Positions 1-6,125 of a stretch of 6,125 bases of DNA are shown piece after piece; position 1 is the stretch's first letter, and each line of letters starts with the position of its first letter. Source of the DNA: Chloroflexales bacterium (GTDB lineage Bacteria; Chloroflexota; Chloroflexia; Chloroflexales; Chloroflexaceae); assembly GCA_013336035.1 (NCBI GenBank), contig JAAXUL010000509.1:1-6125 (forward strand). The letters run 5' to 3'. The position numbers were made by a program, and so were the translations under genes. The notes under the pieces are model-generated. The model was given only the letters and a program-made list of their open reading frames with translations, was not told the DNA's origin and searched no databases.

Positions 1-543
1 GTCTTCGCGGCGGCCCAGGCGCAGCTTGGCCCGGTGGACATCCTGGTCAACAACGCCGGGATCAGCGCCAGCATGAAGCTGGCCGAGACGCCCGACGAGG
101 TCTGGGAGCAGATCATGCGCGTCAATGTCGGCGGGGCGTTCGCCTGCTGCAAGGCGGCCCTGCCCGAGATGATCGCCCGCCAGTGGGGCCGCATCATCAA
201 CATCGCCTCGATCGCCGGCCTCCAGGGGATGCCCTTCGGGGCCGCCTACAGCGCCTCGAAGCACGCCATGGTCGGCCTGACCCGCTCGCTGGCCGGCGAG
301 CTGGGGCGCTATGACATTACCTGTAACGCGATCTGCCCCGGCTGGACTGACACAGATATGCTGGCCAGCTTCATCGATAGCCTGGTGGCTAAGACCGGGC
401 GCGCCCCGGCGGCGGCCCAGGCCGCCCTGCTGGCCAGCGGCCGCCAGAAGCGCCTCATCGCGCCCGAGGAGGTCGCCGCGGCGGTGCTGCGCCTCGCCAG
501 CCCCACCTCGGAGGCCAACGGCGAGACGGTCGTCATCGTGTGA
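1..543 (+). CDS. Short-chain dehydrogenase/reductase (SDR), 3' part only
   Basis: This is the C-terminal 180 codons of a classical SDR oxidoreductase. The start lies before the window and the stop is TGA at 541-543. The N-terminal Rossmann TGxxxGxG nucleotide-binding motif is therefore not visible. The fragment shows the structural NNAG motif at fragment residues 17-20, the catalytic Asn in RVNVGG (N42), the catalytic Ser in INIAS (S70), and the YSASK active site (Y83, K87; Tyr codon at 247). Ser to Tyr is 13 residues, the family norm. PGWTDTDM follows, matching the PG-x-x-x-T segment of classical SDRs. The chain ends in GETVVIV and lacks the usual xGGxxx tail of FabG-type enzymes. It probably carries out NAD(P)-dependent oxidation or reduction of a hydroxyl or keto substrate in the cytoplasm, but the substrate cannot be told from this piece. 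FabG-like, hydroxyacyl-CoA and sugar dehydrogenases all remain possible. It is separated from metH by a hairpin and a separate promoter, so shared transcription is not implied. Confidence 0.93.
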   Translation, partial: VFAAAQAQLGPVDILVNNAGISASMKLAETPDEVWEQIMRVNVGGAFACCKAALPEMIARQWGRIINIASIAGLQGMPFGAAYSASKHAMVGLTRSLAGELGRYDITCNAICPGWTDTDMLASFIDSLVAKTGRAPAAAQAALLASGRQKRLIAPEEVAAAVLRLASPTSEANGETVVIV

Positions 544-544
544 G

Positions 545-581
545 GCGGCGCCCCCGCGGGCCATCGCGCGGGGGGCGCCGC
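545..581 (+). terminator. GC-rich hairpin after the SDR gene, possible terminator
   Basis: An 11-bp perfect stem pairs 545-555 with 571-581 (almost all G-C) and can be extended inward by three pairs across a bulged G570. It starts 2 nt after the SDR stop codon. There is no T-tract behind it, so it is not a canonical intrinsic terminator. It could stop transcription weakly, act with Rho, or protect the 3' end of the message. A 14-bp perfect palindrome (574-587) overlaps its 3' arm and would form a competing structure. Confidence 0.4.
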
Positions 582-596
582 GGCGCCGCGCCTGGT

Positions 597-626
597 TTGA
601 CACCCCCGCGGCCCTCATGCTATACT
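597..626 (+). promoter_or_regulatory. Sigma-70-type promoter for metH
   Basis: A perfect -35 hexamer TTGACA (597-602) is followed after 18 nt by TATACT (621-626), a one-mismatch -10. A TG at 618-619 gives an extended -10 element. Transcription would begin near 632-634, about 14 nt before the aptamer and about 178 nt before the metH start codon. The match is conspicuous in an otherwise very GC-rich region and fits the position expected for a riboswitch-controlled transcript. No operator could be identified around it. Confidence 0.82.
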
Positions 627-646
627 CCTCGGCACAACTGCATATT

Positions 647-740
647 GCTCATCCAGAGGGGTGGAGGGACCGGCCCGACGAAACCCCGGCAACCGGTAAT
701 CACGGTGCCAACTCCGACAGCGCAAGCTGGGAAGATGAGG
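647..740 (+). promoter_or_regulatory. SAM-I (S-box) riboswitch aptamer
   Basis: The RNA should bind S-adenosylmethionine and control metH downstream. The conserved S-box core is present in order. P1 pairs CTCATC (648-653) with GATGAG (734-739). AGAGGGGTGGAGGGAC (655-670) supplies the kink-turn region and P2, with GGG 666-668 facing CCC 674-676. The conserved GAAA stretch is at 680-683 and GGCAACC at 688-694. P3 pairs ACCG 692-695 with CGGT 703-706. GGTGCCAA is at 704-711. P4 pairs CAGC 718-721 with GCTG 726-729 across a GCAA tetraloop. It lies between a strong promoter and an intrinsic terminator, which implies control by transcription attenuation in which ligand-bound P1 favours termination. 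The family assignment is essentially certain from the conserved core. The direction of control is inferred from the known class. Confidence 0.96.
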
Positions 741-748
741 TCGAGGAT

Positions 749-779
749 GCCTTCACGCCAGCGTGTGAAGGCTTTTTTT
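749..779 (+). terminator. Intrinsic terminator of the SAM riboswitch (expression platform)
   Basis: The stem pairs 749-758 with 763-772: ten pairs, one of them G-U, with the 4-nt loop CAGC. It is followed directly by seven T's (773-779). It begins 9 nt after the 3' strand of P1 and ends 31 nt before the metH start codon, so it is a leader attenuator and not the end of a gene. A candidate antiterminator pairs TGAGG (736-740, partly the P1 3' strand) with 750-755 across one bulged T. That pairing is short and uncertain. Confidence 0.9.
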
Positions 780-794
780 GCGCCCATAGGCGCC

Positions 795-801
795 AGAGGA
801 G
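795..801 (+). promoter_or_regulatory. Shine-Dalgarno site deciding the GTG start of metH
   Basis: AGAGGAG lies 9 nt before the GTG at 811. This supports that codon as the start, since no ATG is available at the expected N-terminus. A small hairpin (GCGCC 780-784 with GGCGC 789-793, loop CATA) sits immediately upstream of the site. It leaves the Shine-Dalgarno sequence itself exposed. Confidence 0.75.
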
Positions 802-810
802 CAGTGTCCA

Positions 811-3800
811 GTGAGCCAGCGTAAGCCAACCTACCTTGAGGCCCTCGCCGAGCGCGTTCTGATCTACGACGGCGCTATGGGCACCAGTATCGACACCTTC
901 GACCTGACCGCCGAGGACTATGGCGGCGAGCGCACGAATGGGAACCGCGATTACCTGGTGATCACGCGCCCCGATGTGATCGCGTCGATCCACGCCCTGT
1001 TCTTCGAGGCCGGCGCCGATGTGATCGAGACCTGCACCTTCCAGTCGACGCGCCTGCGCCTCGAGGAGTGGGGCCTGGGCGAGCGTACCGTCGAGCTCAA
1101 CCGCGCCGCCGCCGCCCTGGCGCGCTCGGTCGCCGACCGCTTCGAGGCCCAGGATGGCCGCCCGCGCTACGTCGCCGGCTCGATGGGCCCCACCGGCAAG
1201 CTCCCCTCCTCTGACGACCCCGCCCTCTCCGATATCACGTTCGAGGCCCTGAGCGAGATCTTCCGCGAGCAGGCTGTCGGCCTGATCGAGGGCGGCGCCG
1301 ATGTGCTGCTGGTCGAGACCTCGGTCGATATCCTTGAGGTCAAGGCCGCCCTCGACGGCATCCGCCGGGCCAAGGCCGAGCTGGGCCGCCCCGAGGTCGC
1401 CGTCCAGGCCCAGGTCTTCCTCGACCTCTCGGGCCGCATGCTGCTCGGCACCGATGTGCCGGCCCTGATCGCGACCCTCGAGGCCATGCCCGTCGATGTG
1501 CTCGGGCTGAACTGCTCGACCGGCCCCGAGCATATGCGCGCCGCTATCCAGTACCTTACGGCCCACTCGCGCAAGCCGATCTCGTGCATCCCCAACGCCG
1601 GCCTGCCCATGGAGGTCGACGGCCAGACTGTCTACCCCATGGAGCCCGAGGCCTTCGCGCGTATCCTGGGCGAGTTCGTCGCCGAGTATGGCGTGGGCGT
1701 GGTCGGCGGCTGCTGCGGCACCCGCCCGGCCCACATCGCCCAGCTGCGCGAGGCCCTCGGCTACGACTGCGCCCCCGCCCCGCGCAAGGTCGAGTATATC
1801 CCCGCGGTCTCCTCGGGCATCCGCGCCGCGGCGCTGCGGCAGGACCTCACCCTGACGATGATCGGCGAGCGCGTCAACACCCTTGGCTCGCGCAAGGTCA
1901 AGCGGCTGCTGCTGGCCGACAACTACGACGGCGTGGTCGAGGTCGCCCGCGAGCAGGTCGATGGCGGCGCCCACCTGCTCGATGTCTGTGTCGCCATGAC
2001 CGAGCGCCCCGACGAGAAAGAGCAGATGGTGCGGCTGATCAAGAAGCTCACCATGAATATCGAGCTGCCGCTGGTGATCGATACCACCGAGGCCGATGTG
2101 CTCGAGGCGGCCCTGGCGATGTACCCCGGGCGCGCCGTCGTCAACTCGCTCTCGCTCGAAGGCGGGCGCGGCGAGAAGCTCGACCGGGTGCTGCCCCTGG
2201 TCGCCCGCTACGGCGCCGCCACGGTCGCGATGACCATCGACGAGGAGGGGATGGCCCACTCGCGCGAGCGCAAGCTGGCGATCGCCCGGCGCATCGCCGA
2301 GATCGCCCGCGACGAGTATGGCGTGCCCGCCGAGGCCCTGATCTTCGATGTGCTCACCTTCCCGATCACTACCGGGCAGGAGGAGCTGCGCGGCGTCGCC
2401 ATCGAGACGATCGAGGGTATCAGGCTGGTCAAGGAGCAGATCCCGGGCTGCTTCACGACGCTCGGGGTGAGCAACCTGAGCTTCGGGGTCGCGCCCCACG
2501 CCCGCGCCGCGCTCAACTCGGTCTTCCTCTTCCACGCGGTCGCCGCCGGGCTCGATACGGCGATCATCAACCCGGCCCATATCACCGCCTACGCCCAGAT
2601 CCCCGCCGAGGAGCGCGCGCTGTGCGAGGACCTGATCTTCAATCGGCGCGAGGACGCCCTGGCCCGCTTTATCGCCCACTTCGAGCAGAACGCCGCCGCC
2701 GAGACCACCGAGCGGGCTGACCCGACCGCCGGCCTGTCGATCGACCAGCGTCTGCACTGGAAGATCCTCAACCGTAAGAAAGAGGGCGTCGAGGATGATA
2801 TCGACGCCGCGGTCGCGGGGCGGGTGACGGGCGAGGCCGCCCGCGGCGAGGCCGCGGTGGAGGTGCTCAATAATGTGCTGTTGCCCGCTATGAAAGAGGT
2901 CGGCGACCTCTTCGGCACGGGGCAGCTGATCCTGCCCTTCGTGCTGCAGAGCGCCGAGGTGATGAAGAAGGCGGTCGCCCGCCTCGAGCTGTACCTTGAT
3001 AAGCTCGAGGGCACCACCAAGGGCAAGGTGGTGCTCGCCACCGTCTATGGCGACGTCCACGATATCGGGAAGAACCTGGTCAACACGATCCTGGTCAACA
3101 ACGGCTATACGGTCTACGACCTTGGCAAGCAGGTGCCGGTCAATACTATCATCGAGAAGGCGGTCGAGGTCGGCGCCGATGCGATCGGACTCTCGGCCCT
3201 GCTGGTCAGCACCAGCAAGCAGATGCCCCTGGTGGTGCAGGAGCTGCACAAGCGCGGGCTGAGCGTGCCGGTGCTGGTCGGCGGCGCGGCGATCAACCGG
3301 CAGTACGGGCAGCGCATCTCGTTCGTCGGCGACGAGCAGCCCTACGCGGCCGGGGTGTTCTATTGCAAAGATGCCTTCGAGGGCCTCGAGGCGATGGACA
3401 GGCTCAGCGACCCCGCCCGGCGCAAGGCCTACATCGCCAGCAGCATCGCCGAGGCCGCGGGCGTGCTGAGCAAGCGCCAGACGGGCCGGGTCGCCCTCGA
3501 TGCTCTGGGCAAGGCCAGCATGAACGGCGAGCAGGTGCGCTCGAGCGTGCGCGCCGATGGGCCGGTGCCCACCCCGCCATTCTGGGGCGCGAAGGCGACC
3601 AGCCGCATCCGCCTGGACGACGTGGTCGCCTGTCTCGACCGCAACGCGCTCTATCGCCTGCAGTGGGGCGCCAAGAACGCCAAGGGCGACGAGTGGGAGC
3701 AGCTGAAGGCCGAGTTCGATCTGAAGGTCCGCGACCTGCTGCGCGAGGCCGAGCACGACGGCTGGCTCGAGCCGAAGGTGGTCTACGGCTACTTCCCGGT

Positions 3801-4350
3801 GCAGAGCGACGGCCACGACCTGATCGTCTACGACCCGGCCGAGCGAAGCCGCGAGCTGACGCGCTTTGTGTTCCCGCGGCAGCCCGAGCGCGAGCGGCTC
3901 TGCCTGGCCGACTACTTCCGCAGCGTCGAGAGCGGCGAGTACGATGTGGCCGCCTTCCAGCTTGTCACCATGGGCACGAAGGTTGATGACCTGACCGAGG
4001 AGCTGCAGCGCCAGGGCGACTATAGCCGGGGGTACTACATCCACGGCCTGGGCGTCTCGCTGGCCGAGGCTCTGGCCGAGTATACCAACCGCCTTATCCG
4101 CCAGAGCCTGGGGCTGGGCGAGGGGGGTGGCAAGCGCTACTCGTGGGGCTACCCGGCCTGCCCTGACCTGGCCGAGCACGCTAAGCTCTTCCAGATCTTG
4201 CCCACCGAGCAGATCGGGCTCACCCTGACCGAGGCCTTCCAGCTGGTGCCCGAGCAGTCGACGGCGGCGATCGTGGTGCACCACCCCGAGGCAAAGTACT
4301 TCAGCATCGGCAGCGCGGTCGTGCGGGCAGAGGAGGATGTGGCCGTGTAG
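811..4350 (+). CDS. metH: Cobalamin-dependent methionine synthase MetH
   Basis: This is a cytoplasmic enzyme that moves the methyl group of 5-methyltetrahydrofolate through protein-bound cobalamin to homocysteine, giving methionine and tetrahydrofolate. The 1179 residues (E. coli enzyme about 1227) contain all modules. Residues 1-325 form the homocysteine barrel: GAMGTS near the start and zinc ligands C235 (GLNCSTGP) plus C301-C302 (GGCCGT). Residues 345-640 form the methyl-folate barrel: GERVN with E353, then D424, N445, D513 and N555 in GVSNLSFG. Residues 650-735 form the helical cap. Residues 740-875 bind cobalamin: D748-x-H750-x-x-G753 with H750 as lower axial ligand, S795-x-L797, and G824-G825. 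A linker with PTPPFWG follows. From about 935 comes the SAM-binding reactivation domain, with D943, R1109 and GYPACP at 1113-1118. The start is GTG, set by a Shine-Dalgarno site at 9 nt. The gene is monocistronic, with its own promoter, SAM-I riboswitch and downstream terminator. No frameshift or missing key residue was seen. Confidence 0.98.
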   Translation: MSQRKPTYLEALAERVLIYDGAMGTSIDTFDLTAEDYGGERTNGNRDYLVITRPDVIASIHALFFEAGADVIETCTFQSTRLRLEEWGLGERTVELNRAAAALARSVADRFEAQDGRPRYVAGSMGPTGKLPSSDDPALSDITFEALSEIFREQAVGLIEGGADVLLVETSVDILEVKAALDGIRRAKAELGRPEVAVQAQVFLDLSGRMLLGTDVPALIATLEAMPVDVLGLNCSTGPEHMRAAIQYLTAHSRKPISCIPNAGLPMEVDGQTVYPMEPEAFARILGEFVAEYGVGVVGGCCGTRPAHIAQLREALGYDCAPAPRKVEYIPAVSSGIRAAALRQDLTLTMIGERVNTLGSRKVKRLLLADNYDGVVEVAREQVDGGAHLLDVCVAMTERPDEKEQMVRLIKKLTMNIELPLVIDTTEADVLEAALAMYPGRAVVNSLSLEGGRGEKLDRVLPLVARYGAATVAMTIDEEGMAHSRERKLAIARRIAEIARDEYGVPAEALIFDVLTFPITTGQEELRGVAIETIEGIRLVKEQIPGCFTTLGVSNLSFGVAPHARAALNSVFLFHAVAAGLDTAIINPAHITAYAQIPAEERALCEDLIFNRREDALARFIAHFEQNAAAETTERADPTAGLSIDQRLHWKILNRKKEGVEDDIDAAVAGRVTGEAARGEAAVEVLNNVLLPAMKEVGDLFGTGQLILPFVLQSAEVMKKAVARLELYLDKLEGTTKGKVVLATVYGDVHDIGKNLVNTILVNNGYTVYDLGKQVPVNTIIEKAVEVGADAIGLSALLVSTSKQMPLVVQELHKRGLSVPVLVGGAAINRQYGQRISFVGDEQPYAAGVFYCKDAFEGLEAMDRLSDPARRKAYIASSIAEAAGVLSKRQTGRVALDALGKASMNGEQVRSSVRADGPVPTPPFWGAKATSRIRLDDVVACLDRNALYRLQWGAKNAKGDEWEQLKAEFDLKVRDLLREAEHDGWLEPKVVYGYFPVQSDGHDLIVYDPAERSRELTRFVFPRQPERERLCLADYFRSVESGEYDVAAFQLVTMGTKVDDLTEELQRQGDYSRGYYIHGLGVSLAEALAEYTNRLIRQSLGLGEGGGKRYSWGYPACPDLAEHAKLFQILPTEQIGLTLTEAFQLVPEQSTAAIVVHHPEAKYFSIGSAVVRAEEDVAV

Positions 4351-4380
4351 CCGGGGCCTACAGCCGAGGCGCCTACAGAC

Positions 4381-4407
4381 AGGGAGGGCATAAGCCCTCC
4401 CTTCTTT
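4381..4407 (+). terminator. Intrinsic terminator after metH
   Basis: A 9-bp perfect stem pairs 4381-4389 with 4394-4402 around the 4-nt loop ATAA. A T-rich tail TTCTTT (4402-4407) follows. It lies 31 nt past the metH stop codon and should end the metH transcript, isolating it from the beta-helix gene. The 8-nt direct repeat GCCTACAG occurs just upstream at 4356-4363 and 4371-4378. Confidence 0.87.
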
Positions 4408-4503
4408 GTGCCACGCGTCTGGAAGGGGTCCTAGGATACGGTGCTCGTACGTCCCGGCTTAGGAGAGTATGAAGGTACTGGGTGATCGGATACAACCCGT
4501 GTC

Positions 4504-4552
4504 TCTAGGCGTGTTATGCTCGTTATTAACTAATATTTAACTTTCTAGGCGT
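4504..4552 (+). repeat. 9-nt direct repeat TCTAGGCGT, two copies
   Basis: Identical copies lie at 4504-4512 and 4544-4552, exactly 40 bp apart or close to four helical turns. The first copy touches the TG of the possible extended -10. The second forms part of the loop side of the stem-loop. This arrangement would suit a regulator binding the same DNA face twice, but two 9-nt copies may also be coincidence. Confidence 0.45.
4512..4520 (+). promoter_or_regulatory. Possible extended -10 promoter for the beta-helix gene
   Basis: TG-T-TATGCT (TG at 4512-4513, hexamer at 4515-4520) resembles an extended -10 element. No good -35 hexamer lies 16-18 nt upstream, where the sequence is around TACAACC. 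If it is used, transcription would start near 4526-4528, giving a 5' leader of about 73 nt with the stem-loop close to its 5' end. Upstream terminators mean that the gene needs a promoter in this region, and this is the best candidate seen. Confidence 0.35.
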
Positions 4553-4573
4553 ACGAAGACGTAGAAAGTTAAA
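4536..4573 (+). other. Long stem-loop in the leader of the beta-helix gene
   Basis: A 12-bp perfect stem pairs 4536-4547 with 4562-4573. Three further pairs (CGT 4550-4552 with ACG 4559-4561) follow a two-G bulge and close a 6-nt loop. It is flanked on the 3' side by more A's rather than T's, so it is not an intrinsic terminator on the + strand. The 5' flank ATATT would not give a U-tract on the other strand either. It ends 7 nt before the Shine-Dalgarno site, which stays outside the stem. Likely roles are mRNA stabilisation, a protein-binding site or temperature-sensitive structure near the ribosome site. Confidence 0.6.
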
Positions 4574-4580
4574 AAATAGT

Positions 4581-4587
4581 AAAGGAG
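4581..4587 (+). promoter_or_regulatory. Shine-Dalgarno site of the beta-helix gene
   Basis: AAAGGAG lies 12 nt before the ATG at 4600, slightly longer than ideal. An in-frame TAA at 4570-4572 and the absence of any ATG, GTG or TTG between it and 4600 leave 4600 as the first usable start. Confidence 0.7.
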
Positions 4588-4599
4588 CATATCCCGACT

Positions 4600-6125
4600 A
4601 TGCACAGCACGCACACGGGCCCAATCACGCGTCCACTCGCCCTGCTGCCAATCTTGGCGCTCGTGCTTATGGCCTACGCGGCCTTCTTCCCAGGCACTAC
4701 GCGCGCTGCCGGCGTTGTCGGCAACGGCACGGCCGCCAGCTGCACCGAGGCGGATCTGCGGAGCGCCGTGACCGCCGGCGGGGCGGTTAGCTTCAACTGC
4801 GGGGCGGATCCGGTGACGATCACCTTGGGCAGCACCCTCGAGGTTCGCTCGAAGACCGTCGAGATCGACGGCGGCAATAAAGTGACCCTCAGCGGCGGTG
4901 GCCGTATCCGCGTTATCTACGTGGATAACGGCACGCTGACGCTGCGCAACCTGACCATTCGCGACGGTCGCTCGGACCGTGGCGGCGGCCTGCATCTCTC
5001 CTACTACAGCAAGGGGACGGTGATCAACTGTCGCTTCTTGAACAACACCGGGGCCGCCGGGGTCGATGAAGAGGGCGGCGGCGGCATCGCGGCCCGCGTG
5101 AGCACGCTCACCGTCCGCGACAGCTACTTCGAGGGCAACACAGGCATCAACGGTGGCGCCATCCATAGCCTGGTTGGCGGGCTCACCGTCGAGCGCTCGA
5201 CCTTCATCAACAACGACACCCTCGCCGGTGGGCCGCTCGGCGGCGGCTTCGGCGCGGGTGGGGCCATCTATACCGATGGCGCAAGCCACACCGGGGACGA
5301 CTCGCCCGGCGGCCAGGTGATCATTCGCGACAGCTATTTCCGCGGCAACCGTGGCGCGGCCCAGGGCGGCGCCGTGATGACTTTTGTCTACGAGCCGGAT
5401 AGCGTCTTGATCGAGGGCAGCGTCTTTGAGGAGAATAGCGTGCAGCCGGACGCGAGCGGCACCGGGGCGGGAGGGGGGCTGCGTCACGGTGGCGGGCCGA
5501 TCACCCTGCGCAACTCGCTCTTCGTCGGCAACACGGCCGTCAGCGGTGGCGCCTTCTGGAGCGGGCGCGACTTCCCGGGCCTGATCGAGAATGTTACCTT
5601 TGTCGACAATACGGCCAGCAGCGCCGACGGCAGGAGCGGTCAGGGCGGCGCCCTCTTCATCGCCGATGGGGAGTTCACCATTCGCAACAGCACCATCGCC
5701 GACAACTACGCCGATTTCTACGGCGGTGGGATCGTGGCCGTCGACGAGCGGGTCTCGCTCTTCAACAGTATTATTAGCGGCAACTGGGCCGGCGACGGCA
5801 CCCGCATCTGGAACCAGTGCTCGCGCAACCTGCCCGGTGGCGCCAACAATATCCAGTCGCCCTCGCGGGCCGAGCGCGATGGCGGCGACTACCGCTGCGC
5901 GCCGAACATCAACTTCGCCGACCCGAAGCTTGGGCCGCTGGGCGACTACGGCGGGCCCTTCTCTACCATCTCGCTTCTCGCGGGTAGCCCGGCGATCGAT
6001 GCGGGCGCTAACTGCCCGGCGACCGACGCTCGTGGCGCCACGCGGGTCGGCCCGTGTGATAGCGGCGCCTTCGAGTTCGACGGCGTGATCGATGGCTCCG
6101 ATCCGACCGCCACCCCTGTGCCGCC
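4600..6125 (+). CDS. Exported parallel beta-helix protein with choice-of-anchor Q-like module, 5' part
   Basis: The frame is open from ATG 4600 to the window edge: 508 codons, 3' end missing. Residues 1-37 look like a Sec signal peptide, with R11, a hydrophobic core at about 13-30 and likely cleavage after the TTRA/TTRAA segment (34-37). Next comes an SCTEADLRSAV segment with C48 and C67, which could form a disulfide and is typical of this kind of protein. Residues about 78-415 are a right-handed beta-helix. The GG[AG] turn recurs at 128, 160, 185, 220, 256, 291, 316, 349 and 375, each followed by a strand and an F-x-x-N-type element (RFLNN, YFEGN, TFINN, YFRGN, VFEEN, LFVGN, TFVDN). Residues 441-493 match the choice-of-anchor Q pattern: DPKLGPLGDYGG, SPAIDAG (D467), GAFEF. 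TATPVPP then starts what looks like a Thr/Pro linker toward a missing C-terminal anchor or extra domain. It probably acts at the cell surface or outside. Its function is unknown: adhesion or polysaccharide binding or cleavage are possible, and no catalytic residues could be assigned. Confidence 0.9.
   Translation, partial: MHSTHTGPITRPLALLPILALVLMAYAAFFPGTTRAAGVVGNGTAASCTEADLRSAVTAGGAVSFNCGADPVTITLGSTLEVRSKTVEIDGGNKVTLSGGGRIRVIYVDNGTLTLRNLTIRDGRSDRGGGLHLSYYSKGTVINCRFLNNTGAAGVDEEGGGGIAARVSTLTVRDSYFEGNTGINGGAIHSLVGGLTVERSTFINNDTLAGGPLGGGFGAGGAIYTDGASHTGDDSPGGQVIIRDSYFRGNRGAAQGGAVMTFVYEPDSVLIEGSVFEENSVQPDASGTGAGGGLRHGGGPITLRNSLFVGNTAVSGGAFWSGRDFPGLIENVTFVDNTASSADGRSGQGGALFIADGEFTIRNSTIADNYADFYGGGIVAVDERVSLFNSIISGNWAGDGTRIWNQCSRNLPGGANNIQSPSRAERDGGDYRCAPNINFADPKLGPLGDYGGPFSTISLLAGSPAIDAGANCPATDARGATRVGPCDSGAFEFDGVIDGSDPTATPVP

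Larger units (their letters stand above)
4408..4599 (+). other. Intergenic region and 5' leader of the beta-helix gene
   Basis: These 192 nt contain no convincing gene. The first half is mixed in composition and can fold. TCCTAGG (4429-4435) pairs with CTTAGGA (4458-4464) with one G-U, enclosing TACG/CGTA (4437-4440 with 4446-4449). ACTGGGT (4477-4483) pairs with ACCCGT (4495-4500) with one bulge. The second half (about 4514-4590) is clearly AT-rich compared with the coding sequences on both sides, and holds a possible promoter, a long stem-loop and a ribosome binding site. I compared it by eye with the conserved cores of c-di-GMP, cobalamin, TPP and SAM riboswitches and saw no match. Confidence 0.6.

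Noticed and set aside
540..829. Small open frames crossing the SDR stop, promoter and riboswitch, considered as a leader peptide
   Set aside because: They span the -35/-10 elements and the aptamer, have no good ribosome site, and their sequence is dictated by conserved RNA structure.
1921..2040. DVCVA in the folate barrel of MetH in place of the DVN/DIN form seen in some homologues
   Set aside because: As I recall, the DVCV form also occurs in actinobacterial MetH proteins. The residues known to contact folate (E353, D424, N445, D513, N555) are present, so this is not a lost function.
1584..2720. A long + strand open frame in another frame inside metH
   Set aside because: It is Arg/Ala/Pro/Gly-rich, typical of a shifted reading of GC-rich coding DNA, and metH itself is intact across the region.
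700..4284. A 1194-codon open frame on the minus strand opposite metH
   Set aside because: It mirrors the codon structure of metH: G/C-rich third positions leave few stops on the reverse strand. The translation is low-complexity (rich in L, A, G, D, H, R), shows no recognisable domain, and runs through the riboswitch terminator. The + strand frame is a fully conserved enzyme.
4537..5487. A 316-codon minus-strand open frame opposite the beta-helix gene
   Set aside because: It is again a composition shadow. The translation has no domain, and its end falls in the leader stem-loop. The + strand frame has a signal peptide, repeats and a known C-terminal module.
1..6125. Mobile element, CRISPR array, tRNA/rRNA or defence system
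   Set aside because: No transposase or integrase motifs, terminal inverted repeats, regularly spaced repeats or cloverleaf structures were seen on either strand.

Overview
The window looks like chromosomal DNA from a GC-rich bacterium, most likely a member of the Chloroflexota (class Chloroflexia or a relative). That placement is an inference. It rests on the strong G/C preference at third codon positions, a SAM-I riboswitch with an attenuator in front of metH, and a secreted beta-helix protein with a choice-of-anchor Q-like module that runs into a Thr/Pro-rich linker. No ribosomal RNA or other firm marker is present.

Layout, all on the + strand. (1) 1-543: the 3' part of a short-chain dehydrogenase/reductase gene, followed by a very GC-rich hairpin. 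(2) 597-779: a regulatory cassette with a near-consensus sigma-70 promoter, a textbook SAM-I (S-box) aptamer and an intrinsic terminator hairpin with seven T's. (3) 811-4350: metH, a full-length cobalamin-dependent methionine synthase of 1179 codons with all four functional modules, closed by a clear intrinsic terminator at 4381-4407. (4) 4408-4599: an intergenic leader that turns AT-rich near its end. It holds a 9-nt direct repeat, a possible extended -10 promoter, a 12-bp perfect stem-loop and a Shine-Dalgarno sequence. (5) 4600-6125: the first 508 codons of an exported parallel beta-helix protein that continues past the window.

The metH unit appears to be self-contained and to carry its own feedback control. 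When S-adenosylmethionine is plentiful the aptamer should favour the terminator and stop transcription before metH. When it is scarce, MetH is made and regenerates methionine, the SAM precursor. The dehydrogenase upstream and the surface or secreted protein downstream are separated from metH by promoter and terminator signals, and nothing in the sequence ties them to methionine metabolism.

I found no mobile element, CRISPR array, tRNA or clear new multi-gene system. The least explained part is the leader of the beta-helix gene (about 4429-4590).
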